64,000 nt of DNA from assembly GCF_900564155.1 (NCBI RefSeq), contig NZ_LS999839.1, positions 4,213,097-4,277,096 of the forward strand, given 5' to 3'. The stretch is from Pedobacter schmidteae. GTDB taxonomy: Bacteria > Bacteroidota > Bacteroidia > Sphingobacteriales > Sphingobacteriaceae. This document shows positions 8,642 to 16,607 of this stretch, one piece after another. Under the pieces are notes generated by a model. It had not been told where the DNA came from and did not search any database. It saw only the letters and a program-made list of their open reading frames with translations. A program made the translations under genes and the position numbers. How positions within the stretch are numbered: the stretch's first letter is position 1; every line of letters begins with the position of its first letter.

Positions 8642-9877
8642 ATGAAGACATTTAAAATATTATTTTTCGCGGCCATTTTTCCTATGATTTTTGCGGGTTG
8701 CAAAAAAATAAGTGAGGGGCTGGATACAGAAAGAGTAGGCGAATACAGCGTATCGGTGAAGGCTCCATCCGAGCTGGAAGGCGTGAAAAGTACTGCAGGT
8801 CTCAAGATTGTATTTGAAAATTTTGCCGAAGGTTTCAAGTTGGAAAAAACACTGAGTGAAGGGACTACAAAAATAGAAGGTTTGATCCCGGGAATATACA
8901 GCATTAATATTTCAGGCCGGGTAGAGAATACTTCCGGAGAAAGCTATTATCTGAGCGGTAGTAAAATCAATTATGCGATTATTAAAAATGGGTCGGCTAT
9001 TGAAATTCCGGTAACCGGATTAAAAGTGAGCCCGCTTATTTTTAGCGAGATTTATTTTGCGGGTACAGCCCCTAATTACTTCAGAAACCAGTTTTATGAA
9101 GTGTATAACAATTCAGACGAAGTAATTTACCTGGACGGGCTTTGTTTTGCTAATTTAACACCAGCGACGGCTACGACCACTTTGCCTTTGTGGCCGGCTG
9201 AAGATGGAAACAAATATGCTTATGCCGAGCGAATATGGAAAGTTCCGGGAACGGGCAAACAATATCCATTGGCGCCTGGCGAATCGTTTGTGATGGCTCA
9301 ATGGGCTGCTAATCACAAGCTGCCTCAATACAGTCCAAATTCACCTATCGACTGTAGTTCTGCTGAATTTGAGTTTAACATGAATAATGTCAATTTTCCA
9401 GATCAGCCGGCGGTTGATATGAGCCATGTATTCTATAATGCGAGTGCCTCCAAAGGGACCTTGCCACAATATCTGACTTCTGTTTTTGGTGGTGCATATG
9501 TAATTTTCAGGGTGCCTGAAGGCGAGGCTTACGACCCGGTTAACAATCCGGCTTTACGGACTAAGAACCTGGCATCAAGTGTCACCACACAATTTGCTAA
9601 AATACCGATGAACTACATTTTGGATGCGGTAGAGTGCGGTCATAATCAGAATATGATCAATGCCAAGCGTGTGCCTTCGGTACTGGATGCGGGTATGACT
9701 TATGTTGGAGCCAGTTACAACTCTCTGGGTGTGGCCCGTAAAGTTGCGGTGGTAAACCCGGATGGTACGCCAATTTTTGTGGATACCAACAACAGCACCG
9801 ATGATTTTGAGCGAGGTGTTGTACCACAGTTCAGACGCAATGGGACAAAAATGCCATCCTGGAACCATACCAGGTAA
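8642..9877 (+). CDS. DUF4876-like surface lipoprotein
   Basis: 411 residues. The signal peptide ends in a lipobox (IFAGCKK, Cys at about 20), with Lys-Lys after the Cys. An Ig/CNA-B-like segment (about 30-125) has GLIPGIYSINISG. It is followed by LKVSPLIFSEIYFAGTAPNYFRNQFYEVYNNSDEVIYLDGL, cited in parts: this resembles a lamin-tail/LTD-type beta fold, as found in DUF4876 proteins. It starts 7 nt after the TonB receptor stop. By position it should play the ligand-capture part that SusD plays elsewhere, but that is inference. Family assignment is from memory of the domain's appearance. Confidence 0.75.
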   Translation: MKTFKILFFAAIFPMIFAGCKKISEGLDTERVGEYSVSVKAPSELEGVKSTAGLKIVFENFAEGFKLEKTLSEGTTKIEGLIPGIYSINISGRVENTSGESYYLSGSKINYAIIKNGSAIEIPVTGLKVSPLIFSEIYFAGTAPNYFRNQFYEVYNNSDEVIYLDGLCFANLTPATATTTLPLWPAEDGNKYAYAERIWKVPGTGKQYPLAPGESFVMAQWAANHKLPQYSPNSPIDCSSAEFEFNMNNVNFPDQPAVDMSHVFYNASASKGTLPQYLTSVFGGAYVIFRVPEGEAYDPVNNPALRTKNLASSVTTQFAKIPMNYILDAVECGHNQNMINAKRVPSVLDAGMTYVGASYNSLGVARKVAVVNPDGTPIFVDTNNSTDDFERGVVPQFRRNGTKMPSWNHTR

Positions 9878-9907
9878 CCAGCAGGATTCATCATTAAGAA
9901 TTAACAA

Positions 9908-11470
9908 ATGAACAGATATCAAATCAATAAATTATACATCGCTTTATTCCTGCTGGTTGGTATACATACCGCTTCCGCACAGGAAGGTGGGAATATTACA
10001 CCAGCTGCTTTGGAACTATTGAACCAAAACAGTTTTTGGAAGAAATCGAATAATGCGGCAGGATTGCAGTTCGACAAACCATTTGAGTACTCGCAACTGA
10101 GCGCGGGCTACCAGCGGTATGGTGGTAATTTCCGTCGTCCGCAACAAGGTACTTCGGGCAACGGACAAACCATTGCCACAGAGGGCAATCTTTTTGTAAA
10201 AGACTATTTCCTTACCGGATCTTTTAGTTATTTACGCGATAACATTAAAAGTGCAGAATACAATGCCTCCATCATCAATCCGTACAGGGGGATGCCATTT
10301 TTTATAGCCGATCTGAACCCCAGCGACTGGAACAACCAGCATTATAACCTGAGTTTTAGTATGGCCACACCAAAGTTTAACGATCAATGGTCTTTTGGTT
10401 TGCAAGGAAATTACAAAGCCTCCAGTGGGGCCAAGCAGCGCGATATTCGTGCCGAGAATACCTATTTTGAGCTATCGGTAAAACCTTCGGTAGTTTATTC
10501 TCCTTCAAAGCGTCAGCATATCGGGCTAAACCTGTTTTACGGAAGTGTAAAGGAAGAGTCGGGCAATAGCAACGTAAACAATAATGTGAGCCAGACCTAC
10601 TACGATTTAATGGGACTGGGAACTGCGGTGAGTTATGTTGGAAGCGGGCGTACCAGCAATTATGTTGGCGATGCATTAGGTGCTGGTATTCAATACCATT
10701 TTGAAGGGAATGTACAGTTTTTTGTATCGGCCGACTATTCGGTTGAGGCAGAAAAACTGCAGTCAAGTTTTACCACTCCACGAGATGTAACTTCTGTGAC
10801 CAGGAAAATCTGGAATGGTAAATTGTCACTTAAAACAGGCACCGATCTGGTACATTTTGTAGATTTTAACTATTACAATCGCAATATTGATGGAATTCAA
10901 TACATTACGCAACGCGATAATTCGAGTACTCAGCAAGGTTGGATTACGCTTTTTAAAAATATCCGGTCTACCTACAGCAGTCAGAATGCAGGTGTGCAAT
11001 ACAGCCTGATTGCTAAAGAGGGCAAAGGCAATGAGTACTCCTGGAAGCTGAACGCAGGTGTGGCTTACGAGAAACTGAAAGATGAGTATATTTTACCTAA
11101 TTCAATTAAGCAGGTTGAGAATGCGCTGATTACCCTAAATGGTAAAAAGAACTTTATCCTTTCTGATAAAAAAACAAAGCGGTTGCTGATTGGGGCAGAA
11201 CTGGGCTACAATACCAATCTTTCGGGAAGATACCAGTATAATGGTGCCAATCCGGATTATCCAACGGTAACCGGTCTGGAACAAAATGATTTCAATTATC
11301 TTTCGGCCGATTACATTTCAGCAGCCTTACCAGTTGTATATTCGCAGCAATTAAAGGCTGATAGTAAAAATACCCTGTTTGTAAAAGGAAGTGTTCAATA
11401 TATACACACCAAAAGCTTTAGTTACAAAGAAAGGTACTATACCGGGCTTAGTGCCGGTGTCAATTTTTAA
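9908..11470 (+). CDS. DUF6850-like outer-membrane beta-barrel protein
   Basis: 520 residues with a signal peptide ending at ASAQ (residue 25). The mature protein is rich in alternating aromatic/polar strands (for example FVKDYFLTGSFSYLRDN, YNLSFSMATPKFNDQWSFGLQGNY), as expected of a barrel, and ends in ...SAGVNF with a C-terminal Phe, the classical signal for outer-membrane insertion. I associate this with the DUF6850 barrel family, which occurs with DUF4876 proteins and TonB receptors in Bacteroidota. It is the last gene of the operon: an intrinsic terminator follows 13 nt after the stop. Confidence 0.72.
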   Translation: MNRYQINKLYIALFLLVGIHTASAQEGGNITPAALELLNQNSFWKKSNNAAGLQFDKPFEYSQLSAGYQRYGGNFRRPQQGTSGNGQTIATEGNLFVKDYFLTGSFSYLRDNIKSAEYNASIINPYRGMPFFIADLNPSDWNNQHYNLSFSMATPKFNDQWSFGLQGNYKASSGAKQRDIRAENTYFELSVKPSVVYSPSKRQHIGLNLFYGSVKEESGNSNVNNNVSQTYYDLMGLGTAVSYVGSGRTSNYVGDALGAGIQYHFEGNVQFFVSADYSVEAEKLQSSFTTPRDVTSVTRKIWNGKLSLKTGTDLVHFVDFNYYNRNIDGIQYITQRDNSSTQQGWITLFKNIRSTYSSQNAGVQYSLIAKEGKGNEYSWKLNAGVAYEKLKDEYILPNSIKQVENALITLNGKKNFILSDKKTKRLLIGAELGYNTNLSGRYQYNGANPDYPTVTGLEQNDFNYLSADYISAALPVVYSQQLKADSKNTLFVKGSVQYIHTKSFSYKERYYTGLSAGVNF

Positions 11471-11483
11471 CTTTATCTGCTAT

Positions 11484-11516
11484 AAAAAAGGTATCTATTT
11501 TTAGATACCTTTTTTT
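11484..11516. terminator. Bidirectional intrinsic terminator between convergent genes
   Basis: A-run, then a perfect stem AGGTATCTA / TAGATACCT around TTTT, then a T-run. Its symmetry lets it end both the plus-strand receptor operon and the minus-strand ABC-F gene, which stops at 11524. Confidence 0.85.
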
Positions 11517-11523
11517 GTTGCTG

Positions 11524-13110
11524 CTATAATTCAATTACTTCCTCTACATTGATTTGTTTTAAAAAATGGGCATCATGCGATATCACCAGCAATGTGCCCT
11601 GATATTCATTAATGGCAGTAGTAAGAATTTCCATATTCTGAATATCCAGATTATTTGTCGGCTCATCCAGTACCATCAAATCGGGCGCCTGGTTACTTAT
11701 GGTTAGCGAGCAAAGCATCAGCCTCATTTTTTCTCCGCCACTTAAAGCCATACAAGGCTTATCCCAGTCGTTTTTAGAAAAGAGGAAGCGGTTTAACCGG
11801 ATTTTTATTTCATGTTCCTGCAGTGTCCCTGTATTGTATTGTTGTGCCTGCTCGTAAACACTAAGTTTATTGTCAATCAATGAATAGTCCTGATCAATAT
11901 ATACTGTTTTTATTTTTGCGCTATTCAGTTCACCTTGCCGGGGCTGCAATTCGTTTAAGATTATTTTGATCAGCGTTGTTTTACCAGAACCGTTTAAGCC
12001 TTTAACAATAATGCGCTGGCCACTTAAAATCTGAAAGTTGAGTGGTTGCAGCCAAAGTAATTGCCCATTATAGCTATAATTCAAATTGGTGGCTGTAACC
12101 AAGACTTTGCCTTTATGCAAGGCGGAATTGGCAAAGTCCATCTTCATTTTGTCTACATCGCTGACAGATCCGCGCAACTCGGTCAATTCCCGGGAAATTG
12201 CGCCAATCTTTTCAGTGTGTACGCCCTGTATGTGCGAAGTGCTTCGTTCGGCACTATTCTTTAGCGTATTGATTACAATTGTCGGTAACCCAGCTTTCTG
12301 TTGTTTTCCCTTTCCTCTGGCATCCAGTTTTTGTTGTCGTTCCAATGTTTCTTTTTGTACTTCTTTGGCTTTTCGTAGCGCCTTCTCTTTGCTTTTTAGG
12401 TCGTTGTTCAAAGCTGCTCTTTCTATAGATTTTTGTTCTGTGTAAAAGCCATAATTGCCGCCATAGGTGGTGATCCCATTTTTGTCCAGTTCATAAACGG
12501 TATGAAGCAGGTTTAGCAAAGTAATGTCGTGACTTACGACCAGCATTGTCGTTTTTGACGAACTGATTTCTTCATAAAGCAGGTTTCTGCTTTGGCTATC
12601 CAGATGATTACTTGGTTCATCCAGTAAAACTATTTCCGGTTGATGGATTTTTATTCCGGCCAGGAAAACCTTTGTTTTTTGTCCGCCACTAAGTGTTCTC
12701 ATTTTTTCTGTAAGATCCAGATTTGCCAGTCCCCAATAGGCCAGGGCGGCGGTGCAACGGTCTTCAATGGTCCAGTCATCGTCCAGCAGGGCCATGTTTT
12801 CGTCCTTGGCCCCGCCATCCAGAATCTCTTTCAGCGCCTTCACTTTTTGGTCTACCCGAAGTGCCTGGCCAATGGTAACATCATCAAATTGCCCAAAAAT
12901 CTGGGGCACGTAATAGGGGCGGGAATGGGTCGTTATCAGGCCTGCAGTTGGCAATAGATCTCCAGCTAACAACTTCAGAAGCGTTGATTTCCCCGATCCA
13001 TTATTCCCAATCAGGGCTGTTTTATGATATTTATTGATATTGAGATTGATGTCATTAAACAACAGATCTCCGTTCGAATGTGCGTAAGTTAATCCTTGAA
13101 TGATCAGCAT
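11524..13110 (-). CDS. ABC-F family ATPase (ribosome-associated)
   Basis: 528 residues with two ABC domains and no membrane segments, as in ABC-F proteins that act on the ribosome. Domain 1: Walker A GNNGSGKST (35-43), signature LSGGQKTK (near 142), Walker B LLDEPSNHLD. A basic, coiled-coil linker (about 235-325) is the part that enters the ribosome in this family. Domain 2: Walker A GLNGSGKTT, signature LSGGEKMR, Walker B LDEPTNNLD. Both catalytic Glu are present. ABC-F proteins either regulate translation or dislodge antibiotics; which applies here cannot be told from sequence. A 5' leader with a short overlapping ORF and hairpin favours antibiotic- or translation-responsive control. Confidence 0.9.
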   Translation of the reverse strand: MLIIQGLTYAHSNGDLLFNDINLNINKYHKTALIGNNGSGKSTLLKLLAGDLLPTAGLITTHSRPYYVPQIFGQFDDVTIGQALRVDQKVKALKEILDGGAKDENMALLDDDWTIEDRCTAALAYWGLANLDLTEKMRTLSGGQKTKVFLAGIKIHQPEIVLLDEPSNHLDSQSRNLLYEEISSSKTTMLVVSHDITLLNLLHTVYELDKNGITTYGGNYGFYTEQKSIERAALNNDLKSKEKALRKAKEVQKETLERQQKLDARGKGKQQKAGLPTIVINTLKNSAERSTSHIQGVHTEKIGAISRELTELRGSVSDVDKMKMDFANSALHKGKVLVTATNLNYSYNGQLLWLQPLNFQILSGQRIIVKGLNGSGKTTLIKIILNELQPRQGELNSAKIKTVYIDQDYSLIDNKLSVYEQAQQYNTGTLQEHEIKIRLNRFLFSKNDWDKPCMALSGGEKMRLMLCSLTISNQAPDLMVLDEPTNNLDIQNMEILTTAINEYQGTLLVISHDAHFLKQINVEEVIEL

Positions 13111-13123
13111 AATTTCTTTTCAT
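13055..13123 (-). CDS. Possible leader peptide (22 aa) overlapping the ABC-F start
   Basis: On the minus strand an ATG at 13123 opens a 22-codon frame (MKRNYADHSR...) that runs through the ABC-F start codon at 13110 in another frame and stops at 13055. Upstream in the same leader are a start-stop element ATGTAG (13193-13188) and a hairpin AGGATC / GATCCT (13136-13158). Leader peptides of this size attenuate several ABC-F resistance genes in other phyla. It could equally be a chance frame. Confidence 0.3.
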   Translation of the reverse strand: MKRNYADHSRINLRTFERRSVV

Positions 13124-13221
13124 AATGAATAATTAAGGATCCCCTGTTGGTTGATCCTACTTATTTTTATCTGGAAGAAATTATATCCTACATTGTTAAC
13201 GCGTAATTATTTTTGTTGTGG

Positions 13222-13229
13222 CAAAGATA
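13222..13229 (-). promoter_or_regulatory. -7 box (TATCTTTG) for the ABC-F gene
   Basis: Read on the minus strand this matches TAnnTTTG exactly. Transcription would start near 13215, giving a leader of roughly 105 nt. The -33 element is not clear. Confidence 0.5.
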
Positions 13230-13249
13230 AGGAAAAACTTAAACAAGTG

Positions 13250-13795
13250 TTAATTTTCCTTATAGCTGTCGTCCAGACTTGTAACAGATGCAATGGCAAT
13301 ACCGATAAAGCAATCATCGGCACATCCTTTTTCTACATATCCGCAAGAAGAGATGATGCCATTATTTTTAGCTTCGAAAGAAGTATGAACATCGGCCCTT
13401 TTCTTTAACCATACGGTTTTTGCCATTTGGTATATATCGTCGAGGGTTAAGGTAGCCGCTGCATCGTCGTGTGTGTTGAGTTTACTTTTGGTTTCTTCCC
13501 AGTCTGCATGCGTGGTTATATGTGCCGCAGGAAAATTTGTTGACCATGCTCTGTATTTTCGGTTTACGACTTCGCCATTTAATACGGTAATGGTGGTAGC
13601 AGTATTATAGCCTGTCCAGGAACCAGTAGTTACTACGTACGAATAGGAGTTATTGGATTGTGCTTTGAAACTTGACCAGGCCTTATAACTTTTATCAAAA
13701 TCACTCTGATACACAATGTCATCGCTTTTTTTGCAGGAAGTAAATGTTGTTGTAACTAGTAACACTAGAACTAAGAGGTAAGAAGTAGCTTTCAT
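13250..13795 (-). CDS. Lipoprotein of unknown function
   Basis: 181 residues. The signal peptide ends in the lipobox TFTSCKK (Cys at 20), typical of Bacteroidota lipoproteins. The mature part is about 160 residues with NSYSYVVTTGSWTGYNTATTI, a beta-rich stretch, then helical segments and two or three Cys near the C-terminus (SCGYVEKGCADDC) that may form disulfides in the periplasm. No family recognised. It stands alone on the minus strand, upstream of the ABC-F leader, and its 3' end almost abuts the ABC-F promoter. Confidence 0.75.
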   Translation of the reverse strand: MKATSYLLVLVLLVTTTFTSCKKSDDIVYQSDFDKSYKAWSSFKAQSNNSYSYVVTTGSWTGYNTATTITVLNGEVVNRKYRAWSTNFPAAHITTHADWEETKSKLNTHDDAAATLTLDDIYQMAKTVWLKKRADVHTSFEAKNNGIISSCGYVEKGCADDCFIGIAIASVTSLDDSYKEN

Positions 13796-13855
13796 ATTTG
13801 GTTTTTTCCACTAAAACGAGGAGCGGGAAACATTCGCTACAACTATGCTGAATTT

Positions 13856-14044
13856 TTATTGTTCGAGTTGTCTGTTGAGTTTACTTTCGGCAATAAAATA
13901 ACCTGCGACAGGCAGAAGTGCAACCAAAGCCATATAAGAGAAAGAATAAACACTTGAATATTTAAAGCAAGCACGAACGGCAAATCGAACACAAAGGTAA
14001 AAATGAACCATAATCAAGGCGGGTAACAGTACTTGTGTATTCAT
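13856..14044 (-). CDS. Small two-helix membrane protein
   Basis: 62 residues from the ATG at 14044. Two hydrophobic segments (about 5-26 and 35-52) are joined by a basic loop, and the tail (ESKLNRQLEQ) is charged. I chose this start over the ATG seven codons upstream because the -7 box at 14063-14070 would place transcription start downstream of that codon. Function unknown. Confidence 0.6.
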   Translation of the reverse strand: MNTQVLLPALIMVHFYLCVRFAVRACFKYSSVYSFSYMALVALLPVAGYFIAESKLNRQLEQ

Positions 14045-14062
14045 GGGCGTTATTGTTTTAAA

Positions 14063-14070
14063 CAAATATA
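14063..14070 (-). promoter_or_regulatory. -7 box (TATATTTG) of the small membrane protein gene
   Basis: Exact TAnnTTTG match on the minus strand; predicted start of transcription near 14056, 12 nt before the ATG at 14044. Confidence 0.5.
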
Positions 14071-14121
14071 ATATTTAAAATAAAAAAACCGGAAAGGTTA
14101 GTGTAAATTGGTATTTTATTG

Positions 14122-14574
14122 ATGCGTATGAAATTTAGAGAAGCGAAAATTGAAGATATCGCGAACATTCATCAGGTTAGAAATTCGGTGACGGAGAATG
14201 CCTTATCAAATCCAGACTTGATCACATATGAGGATTATGTGGAGTTTTTAACGCAAAGAGGTAAGGGATGGGTATGTGAGGTTGATGATCAGATTGTTGG
14301 TTTTTCGGTAGCTGATTTAGAGGATGATAACATCTGGGCACTTTTTCTGGCTCCTGAATTTGAAGGGAAGGGGATTGGCCGGAAATTGCAGGAACTGATG
14401 CTTGACTGGTATTTTTCTAACGGAAAAAGCAAAGTTTGGCTAGGTACGGCACCACAAACCAGGGCCGCAGATTTTTACAGAAAATCGGGCTGGAAGGAAA
14501 TTGGGAAAAATGGGGAGAAAGAGATCAAATTTGAAATGGGGGCGGAACACTGGAAGGATATAATTAAACATTAG
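14122..14574 (+). CDS. GNAT family N-acetyltransferase
   Basis: 150 residues. The frame begins MRMKFREAKIEDIANIHQVR, a usual GNAT beta1-alpha1 start. The acetyl-CoA pyrophosphate-binding loop is visible as FEGKGIGRKLQELML (motif A, Q/RxxGxG/A), and AADFYRKSGWKEI is the usual C-terminal motif B. The substrate is unknown. ATG at 14128 is an alternative start; a TTG at 14119 is less likely. It is followed after 2 nt by a DUF1801-like gene, so the two are probably co-transcribed. Confidence 0.85.
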   Translation: MRMKFREAKIEDIANIHQVRNSVTENALSNPDLITYEDYVEFLTQRGKGWVCEVDDQIVGFSVADLEDDNIWALFLAPEFEGKGIGRKLQELMLDWYFSNGKSKVWLGTAPQTRAADFYRKSGWKEIGKNGEKEIKFEMGAEHWKDIIKH

Positions 14575-14576
14575 GT

Positions 14577-14969
14577 ATGAATAAAGATATACAATCTTAT
14601 AACGATTTGCAGTCGGTTGCCGAGCGAGAGATCTGCGATTTGCTGGCTGCTTTGATCGACCGCAACCTGAGAGAAGCCGAAAGTAAAATCTGGCATGCGC
14701 ATCCTGTTTGGTTTATCGATGGAAATCCAATTGTTGGTTATAGTAAGCTAAAGGCAGGCATTCGCTTGATGTTTTGGAGCGGGGCTGATTTTGAAGAAGC
14801 GCAATTGAAAATCAATACGGGAAAATTCAAAGACGCATCCATCACTTATACTGCTGTTGAGGAAATCAATCCTGACGATTTAAACCGCTGGCTCGATAAA
14901 TCGAGGGTTATACAATGGGATTATAAAAACATAGTGAAAAGAAAGGGAGCATTGCTGCGTTTGAAATAG
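14577..14969 (+). CDS. DUF1801-like protein (YdhG fold)
   Basis: 130 residues, soluble. The central part, ESKIWHAHPVWFIDGNPIVGYSKLKAGIRLMFWSG (cited in parts), matches the general pattern of DUF1801/YdhG proteins: a Trp/His-rich strand, a 'G.P...Y...K.....F' segment and a hydrophobic strand. The family's biochemical role is poorly defined; some members have been linked to iron handling. It starts 2 nt after the GNAT gene, which suggests translational coupling. Confidence 0.7.
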   Translation: MNKDIQSYNDLQSVAEREICDLLAALIDRNLREAESKIWHAHPVWFIDGNPIVGYSKLKAGIRLMFWSGADFEEAQLKINTGKFKDASITYTAVEEINPDDLNRWLDKSRVIQWDYKNIVKRKGALLRLK

Positions 14970-15066
14970 GTTTAGCGTCATTATAAGCACTTATGAGCAA
15001 TATTATTTTAATAAATATATCTTCTGTGATGCGATTTCAAATTCAATACTTATTAACTGTAATAAC

Positions 15067-15807
15067 ATGAGTTTTTTAACCGCAGAATGGAGAAAACTGG
15101 CAATTGCCAATTATGCAGTTAACCCTGAGCTACTAAAAGCATATATACCAGCGGGTACCGAACTCGATTTGTGGGAGGGCACCTGTTATGTCAGTTTAAT
15201 TGGCTTTATGTTTAAAAACACCAGACTTATGGGGCTCCGCATTCCTTTTTATTCAAATTTTGAAGAAGTCAACCTTCGTTTTTATGTGCGGTATAAGGAT
15301 CAGGGAACCTGGAAAAGAGGCGTGGTTTTTATAAAGGAGATCGTTCCAAAATTTGCGCTTGCTTTTGTGGCGAATACCCTGTACAATGAAAATTATGTGG
15401 CTACTGCCATGAGGCATTCCTGGGATGAAACAGTATATGAACGCACCGTAACGTACGATTGGAAATGTAATGGTAAGTGGCAATACATCGGTATTGTTGC
15501 AGAAAAGGAGCTGCTAGATATGACTCCGGGACATGAAGTTGAATTTATCACAGAGCATTATTGGGGATATGCCCGCTGCAATGACTTTAAAACCAATGAA
15601 TATGAGGTAAAGCACCCACGCTGGGGACATTATCCTGTTACCAGTTATACTATTGATGTAGATTTCGGCTTAAACTATGGACCTGAATTTGCATTTCTAA
15701 ATCATCAGCAACCTGTTTCGGTAATGCTGGCAGAAGGTTCTGAAATTTCGGTTGAGTCGAAAAAAGTAATACCTTTTACAAAGATGGATAACCTCATAGA
15801 AATTTGA
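15067..15807 (+). CDS. DUF2071 (YqjF-like) protein
   Basis: 246 residues, soluble. It begins MSFLTAEWRKLAIANYAVNPELL and continues with PAGTELDLWEGTCYVSLIGFMF and VNLRFYVRYKDQ, the layout of DUF2071/YqjF proteins, which have an acetoacetate-decarboxylase-like beta barrel. No enzymatic function is established that I can cite. The gene has about 100 nt of its own upstream region, so it is probably separate from the GNAT/DUF1801 pair. Confidence 0.78.
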   Translation: MSFLTAEWRKLAIANYAVNPELLKAYIPAGTELDLWEGTCYVSLIGFMFKNTRLMGLRIPFYSNFEEVNLRFYVRYKDQGTWKRGVVFIKEIVPKFALAFVANTLYNENYVATAMRHSWDETVYERTVTYDWKCNGKWQYIGIVAEKELLDMTPGHEVEFITEHYWGYARCNDFKTNEYEVKHPRWGHYPVTSYTIDVDFGLNYGPEFAFLNHQQPVSVMLAEGSEISVESKKVIPFTKMDNLIEI

Positions 15808-15899
15808 GTCATGTAATTTCATTTAGATTTTCACTACTAAATGATCTTCCCTTTCAGGGGAGGAAGTAACAATCTATTTTTTTACTTTAATTTTATAAC

Positions 15900-16607
15900 A
15901 TGGCTATTTCTCAAAAATATGGTCGTACTTACCATTATCCTTTTTCTCCTGGGACATCCAGCGATGATAGGATAGCACACAACTATTGGACACAGATACA
16001 GGCAATTCCTACTTTGGTTCACACCGAAAAACTTGACGGCGAAAACAATTGCCTTTCAAAATATGGCGTATTTGCCCGTTCGCATGCTGCACCAACTGTT
16101 TCGCCGTGGACCGAAACTTTAAGGATTTACTGGCAATCTATAAAAAATGACCTGGGTAATCTGGAAATTTTTCTTGAGAACTTATATTCAATTCATTCTC
16201 TCGAATATTGTAATCTTGAACATCATTTTTATGTCTTTGCTATACGCGAGCACGACAAATGGTTAGGTTGGGAGGAAACAAAGTTCTATGCGTCGTTGCT
16301 AGATCTACCTACAGTACCTGAAATATTGCAATTTAGTACGCCGGGGAATCGGCTTGCATATGAATCAGAAGTTATTATGTTAGCTTCAGACCCGGGGCTT
16401 TTTATGCCTGTTGATGCCAGGACGGGAAAGCCGGCAACTATAGAAGGAATTGTTACCCGCAATGCAGCAGCCTATTCAGTAACGGATTTTGCAGAGAATG
16501 TTTTCAAATATGTCCGAAAGGGGCATGTACAAACAGACCAACATTGGACCAGAAACTGGAAAAGGGCCAAACTTAAACAGGAAGGAGGGCAAGTATGTGG
16601 ACTTTAA
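15900..16607 (+). CDS. ATP-dependent RNA ligase (nucleotidyltransferase superfamily)
   Basis: 235 residues. Motif I is HTEKLDGENN with the adenylated Lys at 44 (KxDGxN), and later motifs are recognisable: FYVFAIREHD (motif III-like, near 117-126), EGIVTRN (motif IV, near 180) and FKYVRKGH (motif V, Lys near 197-201). Ligases of this type activate a 5'-phosphate with AMP and join it to a 3'-OH. The protein is short and ends soon after motif V, so it has no large C-terminal domain. It overlaps by 13 nt with the HD-Pnk gene, which would supply the ends that the ligase needs. Cytosolic. Confidence 0.85.
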   Translation: MAISQKYGRTYHYPFSPGTSSDDRIAHNYWTQIQAIPTLVHTEKLDGENNCLSKYGVFARSHAAPTVSPWTETLRIYWQSIKNDLGNLEIFLENLYSIHSLEYCNLEHHFYVFAIREHDKWLGWEETKFYASLLDLPTVPEILQFSTPGNRLAYESEVIMLASDPGLFMPVDARTGKPATIEGIVTRNAAAYSVTDFAENVFKYVRKGHVQTDQHWTRNWKRAKLKQEGGQVCGL

